Shown here: piece after piece, positions 10,901-22,850 of the stretch
Layout: every line of letters begins with the position of its first letter
How positions within the stretch are numbered: the stretch's first letter is position 1
DNA from: Neelides folsomi
Taxonomy: Eukaryota; Arthropoda; Collembola; Neelipleona; Neelidae
Direction: 5' to 3'
NCBI GenBank assembly: GCA_034687125.1
Contig: JAQGBZ010000096.1
Span: 1 to 64,000 of the forward strand
Length of the DNA: 64,000 nucleotides
Program-made: the position numbers and the translations under genes
The notes under the pieces: model-generated
Seen by the model: the letters and a program-made list of their open reading frames with translations, nothing else
What the model was told of the DNA's origin: nothing
The model's database searches: none

Positions 10901-13147
10901 AAAGATCCTGAATGAATGAGATAATTTTTGGCACGACATGAACGAAAAGAGTAATGGGAAACACATGCCGAGTTTTGTATCTCTCAATATGAGAAAAGGA
11001 TGGGAATGGTCGGGAAGGAATCTGAGGAAATGAACTGGTAATAAACGACAACATAAAAAAAACCAGGGTTGAACGCATTAAACTTGTCTCCCTTGACTTT
11101 GCCCGAATTACCCGGGACGCGGAGTAAATCACTTTTTTACAACTCCTATTTGATATATTTAAAGAGTGAATAAGGCGAATGGGAAGGGTTTATTATTCTT
11201 ATTATTAAAAAACCATTATGAAGAGACCAGAATTCTATGGCCCGTGAAAATCATGGCAGGATTTTGCAAAATAAATAGTTGTAAAACGACATTCTAATTT
11301 TGTGTCAAACAGGGTCGAGATATTTTCAAACGGTTGATGGAGGCTGGAACGACACGAGGACTTAAAATCCGAATTGCCAAGAACATTGACTCTCATTCGA
11401 TGCCAAATATCGATACGAAAGAATTGGAAGATGCCGGGGCAGCGTCGGTCCGAAGCGTCAATTTTACCCGGCTTATCGGTGATGGGATTCTCCATACAAA
11501 AATTTGGGTTGTTGACAAACAGCATGCATACATTGGATCAGCTAATTTGGATTGGAGATCTCTGACACAAGTAAATTTTTAATTAATATTTAAATATTGT
11601 AAATATTAATCATAATCATTTTAAAAAGTATTTTACAAGAAAGAATTTTTATGTATTTTGGGTTTATGAACATTTATTGAATATTTTATTTGCTTTATGT
11701 AATTTGTAGAATCTGTAGAATGCAAATTCATTTTATTTTTACACCTGTTTTTGGCAATAAACACGACAAAAGAAATGTCTTTGAATGTAAAAAATGTAAA
11801 TATTAGTAATAAAAAATAATGCATTTAATGTGTTTTCATATAAAGGTGAAAGAATTGGGTGTTTTAATCACGAACTGCAGTTGTTTCGCGAAAGATCTCC
11901 AAAAGATTTTCGAGGTTAGGAATTCATTGCCAATTTCCCTCAAATTCTTTCCTAATCGTGATTTGATTTCAGGCCTATTGGGACATGGGAGTCGAAAATG
12001 CCAAAATCCCCACCGTTTGGCCTTCCAAATTTACCACACTTTACAATAAGAATCACGAAATGGACATTTCCTTCAATGACTCCAAATACTCTTCATTTAT
12101 CTCCGTAACTATTAAATTTAATTACATTCGATTTAGAGTCATTCGCTCAATGAAGTCAATGATGATTGATCTAATTTCCAGAGTTCTCCGCCAACCTTTT
12201 GTTCCAAAGGGCGAACGAGCGATCTGGAGGCGATCTTCCATGTGATTGACTCAGCTTCCGAATTTGTCCACATCGCCGTCATGGATTATTTCCCACTTCT
12301 TATTTACACACCGAAAACAAAGTATTGTTCTATTAATATTTTTATTCTTTATCAGCAAATTAGGGCGGAAACAGAGAAGCATCTTCTTTAAATTTTTATA
12401 CTATTTAATTTATTATAATTATTTAATTTATCTATTTGATTGGCTTATATAATTTATTTTCAAAAATCTTTTCAAAAGGTCTTGGCCAGATATTGAAAAT
12501 CGATTGAGGAGTGCAGCTATCGACCGTGGAGTTAAAGTCCGACTTTTGATGGCCAAATGGGCTCATACAAGAACCGAAGCGCATCAACTTTTAAAGTCCC
12601 TTCAAGATCTCAACGGCTTGGCTCCCACTGTCGACATACAAATTGCAAGTTTTCTCACTTCATTTCCTCTTCCATTCAATTCCATTCACATTTATCCTTC
12701 TTAAATCTCATCGTAAAAAGTTAAACTTGGAACCAGCTTGTACTTTTTATATATAACTTTATGAAATTTTAGAAAATGTTCTCGGTGAATTCAACGGCGG
12801 AACAAAGCCACATCCCTTTCGCACGAGTCAACCATAATAAATATATGGTGACTGAGAAGTCTGCCTATATCGGTAATTACTCAAAACATGATATTTCCAT
12901 TACATACAATTTACTTGTATTACATTAGGTAAATTGTTAATATTTTATTAAATAATTTTCATTTTTTGTTTCAGGAACGTCCAATTGGTCAGGAGATTAT
13001 TTCGTGTCAACTGGAGGAGTTGGAGTTGTCGCCACTCCACACAATTCCTCAGAGCCTTCAGTTACCCGTGAATTGGCCGAGGTCTTTGAGAGAGATTGGA
13101 ATTCCGTTTATGCTAAAAGTCTCGAAGATGCTTTTAAAGACGAATGA
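7920..13147 (+). CDS. PLD3: PLD3-like phospholipase D family membrane protein
   Basis: Eleven exons: 7920-8057, 10028-10131, 10272-10427, 10612-10777, 11313-11570, 11846-11914, 11973-12104, 12182-12321, 12479-12644, 12773-12872, 12975-13147, giving 533 aa. PLD3/PLD4 are type II endolysosomal proteins with 5'-exonuclease activity on single-stranded nucleic acid. The sequence shows a Ser-rich cytosolic N-terminus, one membrane segment (about residues 87-106), then two HKD motifs: H249-K251-D256 in HTKIWVVD followed by IGSANLDW, and H464-K466-E471 in HNKYMVTE followed by [11 protein letters not shown]. The D-to-E change in the second motif is normal for PLD3/4. The segment [13 protein letters not shown] is nearly the vertebrate sequence. 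ATG 7920 follows an in-frame stop; 7926 is an alternative. Intron 1 is nearly 2 kb and intron 9 starts with GC. Possible AATAAA at 13223-13228. Confidence 0.92.
8058..10027. other. Long first intron of PLD3
   Basis: A 1,970-bp GT-AG intron, far longer than its neighbours. It is AT-rich and no exon, repeat or RNA gene is recognised in it. It is a reasonable place for an enhancer or alternative promoter, but nothing in the sequence shows one. Confidence 0.6.
12645..12772 (+). other. GC-AG intron (PLD3 intron 9)
   Basis: The reading phase allows only a donor after ATT at 12644, where the intron begins GCAAGT and ends TTTTAG at 12772. This joins ...VDIQI to KMFSVN... in frame and keeps the conserved run into the second HKD motif. 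The nearest GT (12649) breaks the frame. Confidence 0.75.
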
Positions 13148-14299
13148 GCCATCCGAAGGCTCTTGATCTCTGCTTCAAGACTCTAAACTTTTTTTAATCG
13201 AATGGACATTCGTATAGTGGCAAATAAACCATGGATCTTTCTCAAAAACCACTTGAGTGATTATGGATAATATGTGATTCAGTGTTAAAAATTATAATTT
13301 TATTTATTCAATGTTAAATATCACTAAATATTGAAATGCATAAATAATGAAATTAACAATTCTACCTAACTAATACAAAAGTTAAATACAAAAGTCTCTT
13401 TTCTCAATTGTGCCTTATTTAAACTAACTTATTAATGTTCAAGTTTTTAATATTATAATATTGATATTGTAATTAAATTAACACTCAATGTTTACCAATT
13501 TATAACACAGAATCAATAAACAAATTTTATTTTAAATTGTTCTGTCATGATTGAAAAGTTGAAAACAAACCATTCATTAGCACGCACTTATACATTTGGT
13601 AAAAGTACCATAAATACTTTCTTAGAATTTCAACATTAAGATCGAAGATTAACGTTAAAGAAAACTTGAATTATATTTATAAGGTAAAGCTTGAAACTCC
13701 GATCCGAGAATGAATGAATTTAAACGGGGAGAGTCGAAGGAAAAAGTCATTAGTCTCATTAGCTTAACTTATATTTAAGGAAGTTGGATGGAAGTCAATT
13801 GAAGTTTGATGGTGAGTTTCCGTGTTTGGAGCTCATTGTTCATTTATTTGAATCTCCACCTCTCTTTAACTTCATCTTGAAATCAAAGTTTTATTGGAAG
13901 GGTGGAGCAGATTAAAGATTATTACATTAAATGGATTCTCATTAATATTTCCATTCCTTCTCCTCGTTTAATCGTCTCCATTCAACCCTGCCCAATTACG
14001 AGTCATTCGGAGTCATTTGGCTCAAACCAATGAAGTGGAAAGGTATTCATACAAAATTGATCATTTTGATTAACAATTAACCAGCGAAAGTGTTTTCCTT
14101 CATTTTGCCTCCTTAGTTAGAGCCATTTATTGACCCAAGTCGAAAAGCTGGAAGTTTGATCCGGATAAACGTTATTGCATGACCATGATGCATGAATAAA
14201 TGAAATGTGTTGTTGGTCGTCGTCCTTGACAGCCGAATCGATCAACGAGAAAGAAAAAGGTATTTCCTTTATTTCTGGCTTAAAGGTGACTGAGCGGAA
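13148..14299. other. PLD3-IFT46 spacer
   Basis: It contains the PLD3 3' untranslated region (AATAAA at 13223-13228) and the upstream region of IFT46. Short uATGs occur at 14180-14200. No other gene is supported. Confidence 0.5.
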
Positions 14300-17200
14300 A
14301 TGACATCCTACGACGAGTCGATCGAAGTCCTCGATGGGGAAGAAATAAAAACACCCAAGAAGGAGGAGAAAGAAATGAGCGAACGACGACCACGGACGGC
14401 AAAACTCACCTCTGCTAACCTTCGACCTCCCCCTTCGAACCAGGAAAGCCGGCCAACATCACGACGAACGGACACAATGGTGAGTCATGAATTGTTACAA
14501 ATAATTGGTTTGTGCATTGCAATGCAATGTGTTCTTTTGTTCCCCTTGTTTGATTGAATCATCCAAATCCAGGAAGCAGATGAACGGAATTTAAGCCCGG
14601 AAACGACAGATGTGGAAGGCGAGGAAGAAGAGGAAGAGTCGCCACCCCCGCAACTCGATGGGTAAAAATTTATTTAAATTCACCAATAACTCACAAATTC
14701 ACATCGTTCACATCGTCCATATGGCTCCGTTTTCACTTTCATGCGTCTTTTTTACACTTTCACACGCACACATTCACTATGTACAGAATGTACATACACG
14801 CACTGTATTTTAAAACTCCAATTAATTTCCCGTAATGCTCAGTCTGGAAATGAAACCGACAGTTATTTTATTTTACATTTATATTATATATTATGTAATA
14901 ATATGATACAATATAATATTACCAAATATACCAAAAGTTCAAATATCTGATATCGGTAATAATTATAATAGTTTATATAGTTCAAATAGTTTTCCAAGAT
15001 AAACATCAATTATTTTAACAACAATAGAGAGATGTACAGCAATCATCTCCAGGTCCAAATGCAACGTTCGAACGATTGTTACGATGGGGTTCCGAGCAGC
15101 AGCGGAAGAACTTACATCCTTCCGGACAACTACGCCCCTGACACGTCTACAACTGAAGAAGACGACGAAGGATTTTGCAGAGAAGAATTGGAGGCGGTTA
15201 TGAGGAAATATACAGGGCCAAATGGAATGACCCCACTAGGTCAAGAGGAATACCCCGTTGAGTACTTTGAAGGAGATGATAAGATTTATGAATTTACAAC
15301 TGCCCAAGAGGTTTTTTATTTTAAAAAACCTACCCTTGTTAAATTATTAATCCTTAATTAATCCACTTTTTGTATTATTATTTTATGTGTAACATTTCTC
15401 CTTTTTGTTTACTTTATTTACTGTTTATTTTCTTATGTTTAATCAATGCATACTTTCTTCACATTCAAATCTGTCGTTAATTAGGAAGAGGAATTTGTGT
15501 CGAGAAAGAGAAAATTGCGAGAAATTCAGCTTGAAAGATTGAGGAATATCACGTTTAAACGTTTGCGAGCTTTGTCACCAACCCCAGGAGTTTTTACCAC
15601 AAATCGGTTTTTATTTGCACTTACTTTTAATTTTTACAGCAATTCAGTCCAATTCTAATCAGTTTGTTTAAACTAATCATCATCACAAAAAGAGCTAATT
15701 ATTTATTGTTTTTATTTGATTTTAGGGCGTATAATCCAAATGACTACGAAGGACTCAACGTCTCACCAGAAGTTCGGGAAATATTCGGCTACATCCAGGC
15801 GTAAGGAGATTCAATAATATATTTTCCAAATGTCGACATTTATTTATTTTATTTTATCTTATCTCAGAGTTTATCTCCCTTTCCTTCGTTTGTTCAGACA
15901 TCGGATCTGAATAATCTCACCGATGACCCTTTTATTTGTCAAAATGGAAAGTTGAGATTATTAACATATGACGACAACATGGCTAATGTCGTCCGTTCTT
16001 TTATATGCTTTTCGTGTATGTCTGCCATAATTGTATTTTTCGTGATGATTTCTACATCCCAGTTCCAACCAATTATTATCTCTCTACCTTCAATTGTACA
16101 AGCAATTATACAAGCAATTGTATTCCGCCTCTATTGACTTTTTCCTCCCCCCAGTCTTCAATCAACAGATTTTAAAAGTTGTTTCAACACATGAAAAATC
16201 TCTGTATTGATATTGGATCTATGAGGTTCTTCCCAATGAATTATTCAATTGGGAAATGAAAGGTTATGTGAGGTTAACTACGTATGGAATCAATTCAGCT
16301 CCTCCTTTACATACATTAACATACTTAAATATTTAGCAGCTTTATCTCTCTTTTCTAACGCTATTTTAAACCACATTGAATATTAAATTGAATATCAAAT
16401 CAATGCTTTTTTTATATTCCAATGCTTTTGCCCAATTTTCAGCTACACGCCGGCTGACACCAACGGGTTCCTTGATGTCAAGCTGAAGCCTTTCATACCG
16501 GAGTATTACCCAAGCGTCGGGGACATCGATGGGTTCATCAAGGTCCTAGATGAAGATTTGTTCGATGAAGCACTTGGGGTGAAATATTTGGACGAAGCTT
16601 CAACGTTTCAATCGGATCCTTCGGTTCTTGATTTGAGACTCCGCTCAATGGCAAAACAATCCTCTGCCAAAGCCGCCCTCGTCAAAAAAGTCGAAAATGT
16701 TGCAAAGAACGGGAAAGTGATTGAGAATTGGATTAAGGACATTTCTGACTTGCATAGATCAAAACCCTCTCCTTCTGTTTATTACTCAAAGTGAGGATTT
16801 TAAATTTAACGCTAAGTTATATCTACTAAATACATACACGCATACATAATACATATACTATATTTTAGTAATACTGTATCATTTTGTCTTATATTTATAC
16901 TTTAAGACGTTAAAGGCTTTTAATGCAGTGAGAGGATTTGCCATATAAAAGTAAAAGTGATGGTATTTATAATGTAATGAAAATGATATACCAATATAAC
17001 ATTATTACATTTATTTTATCACTCGTAAAATTCAGTCAAGGATATTTTTATTTTCTTCGGTATTAAAATGAATTATTAATGTTGTTGGTGAGCCTATGAG
17101 CAATAAAGCACATTAGGAAATGTGTGAAACTGATGGGAGTTTTGGAACTGATTTAAATATACTTATGCGAGGATATTTAATTTCCTCTTTGATAAAGATA

Positions 17201-17902
17201 AGAACTTTCCTTTGAGTGAATGAGAGATACTTTGTAAAAGAATTTGGGAGAGAATTTCCATAAATTGATGGGAATCTGTTTGAAGTTCTAATTTCCAATT
17301 TGAGTCTCATTTCCAACTGCCACCATGGAGGAGAATGAATATTGGAAATTGAAAAGGTTCTTGGCAAAAGACTCCTCTGATCCACCAGGGCGATAAAAAA
17401 AGACAGATTTGAAGGGGGAATCCTTGAGTAATCTATTTTCAAAGTATAGGAGATGAGACTTGGTAGTGGCGTGGGTCTGAAGTAGTCTTTTATTATCCTT
17501 CTGTCTCCATAGGCCGATGCCAGAGTTGGACGGTCTGCTCGAGGAATGGCCTCCTGAAGTGGAAGAGGCCATGGCAGCTTCCTCACTTCCGCCCCCAAAC
17601 ATCCAAGCCGACCTCAACACTTACGTTGACATCGTCTGTGGTAAGAAAGAGCCTTCGTCTTCCGTCTCCTGCCTTCAATTCCTCCTTGCCCTTTTGCAAA
17701 TCCTTACAAGAATCTTATAGAATAAGAATCTTCCTAATTTTGTTTTCTTCAAGGTCTGTTGGATATCCCGGTGTACAAAAGTCGGATCCAGAGCCTCCAC
17801 CTCCTTGCTACACTTTATTCTACAATGAAGAGAATGAATGAATATGAGAACAACAATAGCAATAACAACATGAATCAATCAGTGGACCGACTTGAATTTT
17901 AA
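14300..17902 (+). CDS. IFT46: IFT46 intraflagellar transport protein
   Basis: Eight exons: 14300-14479, 14573-14661, 15028-15310, 15485-15606, 15726-15800, 16443-16790, 17513-17640, 17754-17902, giving 457 aa. IFT46 is an IFT-B core subunit needed to carry axonemal cargo into cilia. The N-terminal 200 residues are acidic and poorly conserved, as in the family. The C-terminal domain is clear: REIFGYIQAYTP, KLKPFIPEYYPSVGDIDGF, QSDPSVLDLRLR, ISDLHRSKPSPSVYY, KPMPELDGLLEEWPPEVEE and the hallmark LLDIPVYKSRIQSLHLL near the end. The final residues are Asn-rich. ATG 14300 is the first in-frame ATG of the exon; the N-terminal exons are less certain than the rest because they have no conserved motif. 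Intron 6 (16791-17512) carries a long antisense open frame that I consider a shadow. Possible AATAAA near 17947. Confidence 0.93.
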
Positions 17903-20900
17903 AGTTGATTTTTATTATTTATTAAAATCTAATTTAAAAAATTTCCAATAAATAAATGATACAGATTCCTCGATTGTTTTTTTATTAATTCCATTAAAGT
18001 TAATGTACTTGTAAATATTCTTCCTGTTTTGCATATCACAATTTGCAAGCAACCTTTTGTTCAATTCTCATTTATCCCCTTCACTCATTTCTTCATTCTC
18101 TCTCATTCTCGCATATTCTTTATACAGCATTTGGCATTGTATTCGCCAGCTTCAACTTTTGTGAACAAGTTCGTCTCAAATTTCCCGTAGCGATCTCCGC
18201 CAAGCACCAAACCACAAAGTGTAGCTCATAAGTTCTTATAACAAACTGAGGCAAACTCATTAGGTTTTCTTCCAAAGATTCTGGTCAATTAATATGCGCC
18301 GGATAGGGCCAATATGCGTTTAGCTAATTAAACATGAACTTGATTAATTGAAGAAATGGGAAAAGGTTGATTAATCTCCAATTGGTGAACATTGGAAGGA
18401 TGGAAGTGGGTGAGGTGTGTGAAGGGAGGCCATTGGACTTTGAAGGAGGAAGGGAGGAGAGGCCAAAGGCCAAAGAATCAAATAGAGCGACCCGAAATTC
18501 AATCTCATTTATATTATCTCATTCCCTATGCATTTCCTTATATTTAATAATCATATCTTCACACTTAACTCCTTGCTCAAACAACTTCCAACAAGGCTCA
18601 TTTCCTTATATTACTCCATTTTTTATTTGTTCTACAAATCCTTAACGTGCTCATTGTTGCAATTGTAACCCAATATTATTAACTATCCTTCTTCCAATAT
18701 CATTAACTCTGGTTGGAATATTATAAGCATAGAATGTAAGCATAGAGTATAAGCATAATGTCCCATTAGCTTAAATGCAAACTCCAAATGATGTTAATGT
18801 GCCCATTGAGGGAAATTTGGAAAATGACAATTAAGTTCAAGTGAGACATAAATAACGAGACGTTTCATCCAACTGGATTTGATGTCAATTACAGAAATTA
18901 CTTTTATTGTAATTAATATAAAAAAGGAACATTACCCTCTTTTCCGTGTGATCCGATTCTTGTCAACTCTCCATCGCTTACCAATCAAAGAAACTCATGA
19001 AAAAGTAGAAATGTATGATACATCCGTATACATATTATACATCTTATATACTCTACATTCACAGGTACATTTGTATTTTGTATGTATGCATGTTGTCTTT
19101 GTGGGTAAATGTTGTATATCGTGCATTTGTGTGAGATTGAATGTGAGTCAATCACTTATTCCGACAGTTTGAATAGTCAAGCGGATTCTCATCGTGAACC
19201 TCTTTCTCATATCATTCCGAAACGGAGTTTCTCCAATCAATTCCCATAAATTATAATCTCACCATTTCTCAAACTCCTTTTCCTTAACCATCATTGAAGT
19301 CTTGGAAGTCATTTACTTAAGGATGTACACAATGTATGATCCACATGTCTACTATACGTTCTTTAGTTCGTCTTATTGGAGCAACCGAGGTGAATCTTCC
19401 CCATGATGAGTTTCGCATCTCGGAGAGTAACAGAACTTGTAGAGGAATCCTCCTTTGATATTAATAATATAAAAACAGTTCTCCACATTTCACGAACTCC
19501 CTTTATGTCCTAAGGTTCCAACCATATTGTTAAAGGCCATCATCCAACAAAGTCCAATTGGTAAACATGTATGGACGGAGAAGTTGTAAATGAAGTTGTT
19601 TATGGGTTCTCCCTATTGGACCCAATTGAACTCCTCCACAATGGGTTCAATTAAACGGTGCACAAGGCGGAAGGGATCAAGTGGCAGATGAGAGAGGGCA
19701 ACAGCATTTAAGTCCAAATCACATTTCCATCATATGGCCACAAATAACAATGGACCATATTTAACTTTAACCATTTGTATTCTATTTGAATACCAATGGT
19801 TAAATGTACTCGTATAAATAGAAAGTTGAGCCTTTACATATTGGGAATGTACATGGGATAAAAAGTGTAATTAATTCTCCTATATCATTATAGGAATTAT
19901 ATCCTTGCCAATGTGAAGGAGGAAGCGGATGGGTCGATTGGTGAATTATCTAACGGATCAAAACTATCCCATTTTCACGGAATAATGGACAGGGAAGCTG
20001 AGGCTGAAGCTGAAGAAGGAATTGAAGAAGGAATTGATGTGCGAATTCCTCGGCGGGTTTGAGAATGATAAAATATTTGACAAATGGTTGGAGGCATCAG
20101 CGGGAATATCAAATCCGTTGAGTGGATGGCGAATAAAATAGGAAGATCGTGAGATTCCCCCAAGGGAGAAGAATTAAAGTTAGTTTTAAAGGTAGGATCA
20201 AATCCTCTTTTAAAATCCTCATTCATCTCAGACCAGTTGGGATTCAAACTGTCCATCTCACATTTCACACTTGAGCAATTCGACCACTGGGGGAGATATG
20301 AAAATCTCAATGTATAGTTTTACAAACTATTAAAAGCAATCGAGTGCATAGAACCTATTACATACATTTTATGTACATTTTACATTGGCCATTTTATACA
20401 TTTTGTACGTTGCATTGAGAGAGGACGACGGTGAATTGCAACTGCAATATGAAACTTGCAATTCTCTGCTGCAATTTTCCCAATTCCCACTTCACAAATT
20501 CCCTATTTTCCATTAAAGTTAAAAGGAGTGCAATCATCATCCCACGAGACTCGCATCGTCATTTAATGTGATATTTTCATATTTAGATCCAATTTACAAT
20601 ACCAATATAACTACAAATTATAAATAAACTTTCATGTGGCAATAAATACTCGCTACTCCTATATTTATTTATAAGCTCTTATAAATGAACACATTTTTCA
20701 TGCAGGTACATTGGCCGTTAATATATTGCTCAAATAAATTGGAATCAAAGTACACAACAAACCCAACATTTATATAATGCTGTAAATACATTCTTTACAA
20801 TTTCAAGATGTTAAACATGTAGCAATAATTTATACAAACATTTATAATAGTTACAATCACTTAAATTAGCAACTATTAAACTGAAAAAAAAAGCAGAATA

Positions 20901-22850
20901 ATGCATTTTTGATTTATGGTCCGTATGATCATATCGTAAATATTCTCTTTCAAATTTTGTCAAGTAAACATTCATAAAGATTGTCCACTTGAGTGTCCAT
21001 ATGTATGTATTATGTACCAAAGGGTCAGTATCTTTAAGAGTAAGCTAAAAATAGTGATGCATGTGATGTAATTAATTGCAGTTTGTCCTCGTAAATTACT
21101 TGGTGAGCATTATTGAAGAGCCACAGAGTCTGTTGGATGATGGGTATGAGAAAAGAGTGATTTAAATGGAGGGTTCAATTAAAGTTGTTTTGTGTTGAGA
21201 ATTGCAGTTTGCAATCTGTGGTCCCCTTGCGCCAACAACATCTCTTCATCTCTTCATTACCACCAAGTTTGAGGGATGGAAGGATGGAAGTGGAGGAGAG
21301 ATAGGATCATTCGACTCAATGTTGGGCAAATGTGAAAGGAGACCGTTCAGAGGCCTTCTCTTCTGCTCCTCCACAATTTATACATCGGACACTCGTTGTG
21401 ATATAAATTACCCTCAATATCATAAACTCTCACGAAGAATCCATTATGATTATTAATATTAAAAAGAGTAATGTGGATGAGTGTTAAGCTGAAGCTAATA
21501 GTAATAGCACATTTCCTCCTTTAGGAACCTCTTTTAGGACCAACTTTAGAAGAAAAGTTGAAAAACGACCAACTCGTGGAATCGTGCTTTCCTACTTCAG
21601 AGACTTTACTCATAGGTTCTTAGAGATTGTTTTCGATCTTAAACTCTGTTTTCAATATTTTAATATTATAGGATAAATAAAAAGATTAGATCGAGAATGG
21701 CGTCGGAATTCCAAACAGAGCATATGGAGAAGTTGCAGCTGGGTTCATATTCTAAATATTGTTTATATTGGAAGATTGCTATGAAATCGTGGGTTGTTCT
21801 CCCATCGACCGTAGTGGGAGCTTTCTTATAAATACGAGCATAGAGGGAAGAGATAGGGGTTTATGGGTTGAATGGCCGGAGAAACGGATTGATAAGAAGG
21901 CGGAGAAGTCCGAATTCTTCCCCCAGCCCCGGACCCTTCAAAAGATAAATAAACAAGGAAGGGTCTACTTTAACCTTTCCTCTCTCCTGGAGATGAGGGA
22001 CAAAGGGAGACTCCAGCAAAGGATGTGAAAAACAAGTTTCAGAGGGGATGAAAAAAGAGAAGGTGAGGAGAGACGAAATAGACGTGTGGAACCAAAATAT
22101 CCTATGCATCCGATTCATAGCTAAAAATCTACATGAGCAAAATATTATTTTTGGATGATTTATAATTTAATTACATGGAATGGAAGGTTTAAATATTATG
22201 GATACAATTTTAAACAATGAAACTATTTTATTTCAATTCCAAAATTTTTAGTGAAGAATTTATAATAAAATTAAGATTTTTTTAAACAATAGTATTAAGT
22301 AGTAAAATGTACATTATATCTTGAAAAAATTAGATTCTTATTAAAAAAATTAGAAAAGTCGAAGTGAAATCGTCACAATCAATAACATTCCAATCATAAG
22401 ACTCAAGGGTTCAAAGAGCGAGGTCATTTTAGAATTTCGGTAAGACAAAAAACTTAAAATCAACCTTACATTATTGCTTCAAATATTTACATTTAAAAAG
22501 TCATAGCGCATTCCTAATACAATCACCACATTCATAACAATGAATAGTTAAATGTGGTTAAAGTAACGGTTTTGGATTGTTTACATTATTAAAATTAAAA
22601 CTACTCCTAATTGAATAAAATAAATTTTATTCGGCGTTGTAGTTTTGTTCCATCCACACTTCTAGCAAGAGCAGCTGAGGATGGAAAGAAATGCGTAGAT
22701 GGGGATCGGCGAGGGTAAAATTCCCTCAAGGCATCTCTTGTATCCTCTTCTCCCATTGGCTTTTTATTATGTTTCCTCTTCTCCTATTGGTCAGAGTTTC
22801 GTGGGGTGAGGCTCTCTCTCTCCCCTTTGTTTCTCCTTGTCGATTTTTCC
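17903..22850. other. Large gene-free stretch
   Basis: About 5 kb without a recognisable exon. Short open frames on both strands lack ATG starts, splice partners or motifs. The only structured item noted is a degenerate tRNA-like A/B-box pair on the minus strand (20239-20290). The rest appears to be AT-rich intergenic sequence. Confidence 0.45.
20239..20290 (-). other. Possible tRNA-like / SINE-like pol III promoter relic
   Basis: Read on the minus strand, TGGTCGAATTGC (from 20286) fits the A-box pattern TRGYNNANNNG, and GTTTGAATC (from 20249) fits the B-box with one mismatch, 37 bases downstream. No cloverleaf could be drawn, so a working tRNA gene is unlikely; a decayed tRNA-derived SINE or chance are the alternatives. 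Confidence 0.2.

Noticed and set aside
17113-17598. 161-aa minus-strand open frame inside IFT46 intron 6 and exon 7
   Set aside because: Antisense to a certain exon at one end; it has no family motif and no good start. Treated as chance.
19574-19595. TGGACGGAGAA, equal to the first 11 bases of miR-184
   Set aside because: The match stops after 11 bases and no hairpin partner is found nearby.
19975-20310. 111-aa minus-strand open frame
   Set aside because: No motif, a low-complexity Ser/Ala end, and it overlaps the tRNA-like A/B-box stretch. Not supported as a gene.
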